Assembly (NCBI GenBank): GCA_047618505.1
Contig: JBLHLB010000212.1
Location: 1 to 7,134, forward strand
DNA length: 7,134 nucleotides
Direction of reading: 5' to 3'
DNA from: JBLHLB01 sp047618505
GTDB lineage: Bacteria > Planctomycetota > UBA1135 > GCA-002686595
Shown here: positions 6,047 to 7,134 of the stretch, piece after piece
How positions within the stretch are numbered: position 1 is the first letter of the stretch
Layout of the letters: each line of letters begins with the position of its first letter
The notes under the pieces: model-generated
Databases searched by the model: none
Told to the model about the DNA's origin: nothing
What the model saw: only the letters and a program-made list of their open reading frames with translations
Made by a program: the position numbers and the translations under genes

Positions 6047-6106
6047 ATTCCTTGATGCACACAAGAAGAGTAGCTCGCGCAAACGACAGTCGCAAGCAGC
6101 GCATGG

Positions 6107-7134
6107 TTAGCGCTCCTTCATGTCACGTTCCAGGGGCATCAACAACATCACCGAAAGCACCGCTGCGAGTAGATAGAAACCAACGGTTGTTAGCATCAAG
6201 ACCGAGTAGTCGTCGTTTGTCTCCGTCAACACACGCCCGGCGATGAGCGGGCCAACAACCCACCCAATCCCCCAAAGGGTAGCGTTCAAGCCGGTTTGCA
6301 CCTCGCGCACCCCAGGCGGCGTGGCCTGCATCATGAAGTTCTTGAGGATCGGGTGGGTGCTGTTCATCAGGGCACCGCGCATCAAGAAAGCTGCAATGGC
6401 AAGGGGCGCATTCCCCGTAAAGGCCAGGATTACGAAGAATGGAATCGAGGCCATTTCAATCATGACCATGCTGCGCACAAATCCCATGTGCCGCAGGATC
6501 AGGGGGGTGAGTAGGAATCCCGTGGTCGTCAGTAGTTGTCCGCAGGCGAAGAGATTCCCCCAGGCTCCCGGGCCAAACCCAAAGCGATCCTGGAAGTAGA
6601 GCGGTAGGAAGGGAATGCAAAGTCCGGCCCCGCAGGCGATGGCGAACTGCGGCAGGGCGAAGCGTAGGATCAAGCCACGGTGTTTGCGCACCACCGGGAG
6701 CATCGGTTGGCCGCGCTCAATCGAAGGCTCCGTGTCCTTGATGCGCGAGTAGGCCAGGGCAGCCAACAGAGTGAATCCCGCGCCGCCCCAGCGAATGGCC
6801 TGGGCCATGGCTTCGGTTTCGCTCCCGAAATAGGGGGCAGCCCACTGCACGACTCTTCCGGCGAGGAATGCCCCCGCCACCGCAGCCAGAGTCCGAATAG
6901 CTTCCGAAAGCCCGAAGACCATGGCGCGGGTCCCGGTTTCCGTGTGCCGGTAGAGGAAAGGTGCGACGGCCACGTAGTGCAGCGACCAAGCCAGGCCCGC
7001 CAGCAGATTACAGGCAGCTACCGCAGCGCGCGATTCGAGCATGGGCAAGACGAAGTAGCAGGCGCCCGCCATGAGCGCCGCCCCGACGAAGATCGGACGC
7101 GAGCTGCGCCGGGCCAGGAAGAAGGCCGCCGGGA
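6107..7134 (-). CDS. Major facilitator superfamily transporter (5' end beyond window)
   Basis: A polytopic inner-membrane secondary transporter; the substrate is unknown. The frame stays open to the right edge, and residues before the first internal Met (ATG at 7070-7072) continue the family pattern: LARRSSRPIFVGAAL resembles the basic TM2-3 loop (G-x-L-a-D-R-x-G-R-R). The true start therefore lies outside. About ten hydrophobic segments are visible, split by a polar loop (SRIKDTEPSIERGQPMLPVVRK) between the two six-helix halves, so roughly the first two helices are missing. The C-terminal half has GWVVGPLIAGRVL, typical of MFS drug or sugar-phosphate-type carriers. The protein ends MPLERDMKER. 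It is the upstream partner of the HEAT-like gene. Family confident, subfamily not. Confidence 0.88.
   Translation of the reverse strand, partial: PAAFFLARRSSRPIFVGAALMAGACYFVLPMLESRAAVAACNLLAGLAWSLHYVAVAPFLYRHTETGTRAMVFGLSEAIRTLAAVAGAFLAGRVVQWAAPYFGSETEAMAQAIRWGGAGFTLLAALAYSRIKDTEPSIERGQPMLPVVRKHRGLILRFALPQFAIACGAGLCIPFLPLYFQDRFGFGPGAWGNLFACGQLLTTTGFLLTPLILRHMGFVRSMVMIEMASIPFFVILAFTGNAPLAIAAFLMRGALMNSTHPILKNFMMQATPPGVREVQTGLNATLWGIGWVVGPLIAGRVLTETNDDYSVLMLTTVGFYLLAAVLSVMLLMPLERDMKER

Noticed and set aside
6176..6190. GAAACCAACGGTTG resembling the motif at 1624
   Set aside because: It lies in the MFS coding frame, and the match is limited to about nine bases.
7070..7072. Start of the MFS gene at this ATG
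   Set aside because: The frame continues open to the edge with family-typical residues, and about two membrane helices would be missing.

Overview
The window looks like chromosomal, high-GC DNA from a planctomycete-type bacterium. This rests mainly on the secreted FG-GAP/ASPIC-UnbV protein, whose C-terminal beta-rich tail ('...NGAGRLSLPIPIPNIPALIGLTFYSQAW...') is of a kind I associate with Planctomycetota, and on the general absence of clear Shine-Dalgarno sites. The taxonomic call is inference from memory.

Layout from left to right: an upstream non-coding stretch with two hairpins (1-184); a complete M19 (renal/membrane-type) dipeptidase on + (185-1348); a 55-codon relic of the C-terminus of a HEAT-like protein on - (1359-1526); a short repeat and hairpin patch (1531-1594); featureless DNA (to 1838); a secreted FG-GAP/VCBS-ASPIC/UnbV protein on - (1839-3683); an orphan coding tail on + (3850-3981); a decayed IS5-family (IS903-like) transposase on + (3982 to about 4901) interrupted by a short, ORF-less group II intron (4006-4359); the last 11 codons of a second M19 gene (4918-4953); an intact HEAT-like, membrane-anchored protein on - (4966-6027); and an MFS transporter on - running off the right edge (6107-7134). 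MFS and HEAT genes are co-oriented, 79 bp apart, and may form an operon.

The most informative structure is a duplicated gene junction. At 1346-1361 and again at 4951-4968 an M19 3' end meets a HEAT-protein 3' end tail to tail, with only 10 and 12 bp between the stop codons. At the left copy M19 is whole and the HEAT gene is a stub. At the right copy the HEAT gene is whole and M19 is a stub. This is what an old tandem duplication of an [M19 > < HEAT] pair would leave after reciprocal loss of the inner halves, with the FG-GAP gene and the IS/intron debris now lying between. The HEAT tails are 29/54 identical without gaps, so the duplication is not recent.

The second notable item is the group II intron. 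It has a textbook 34-nt domain V, a domain VI with a bulged adenosine seven nucleotides from the 3' end, a GUGUG 5' end, and a 6-nt EBS1-like complement to the last six exon bases. It sits in the N-terminal codons of the transposase, and its removal restores the reading frame across the junction, although the transposase itself is dead from other mutations. I see no defence system, CRISPR array, tRNA or rRNA, and no clearly new multi-gene system.
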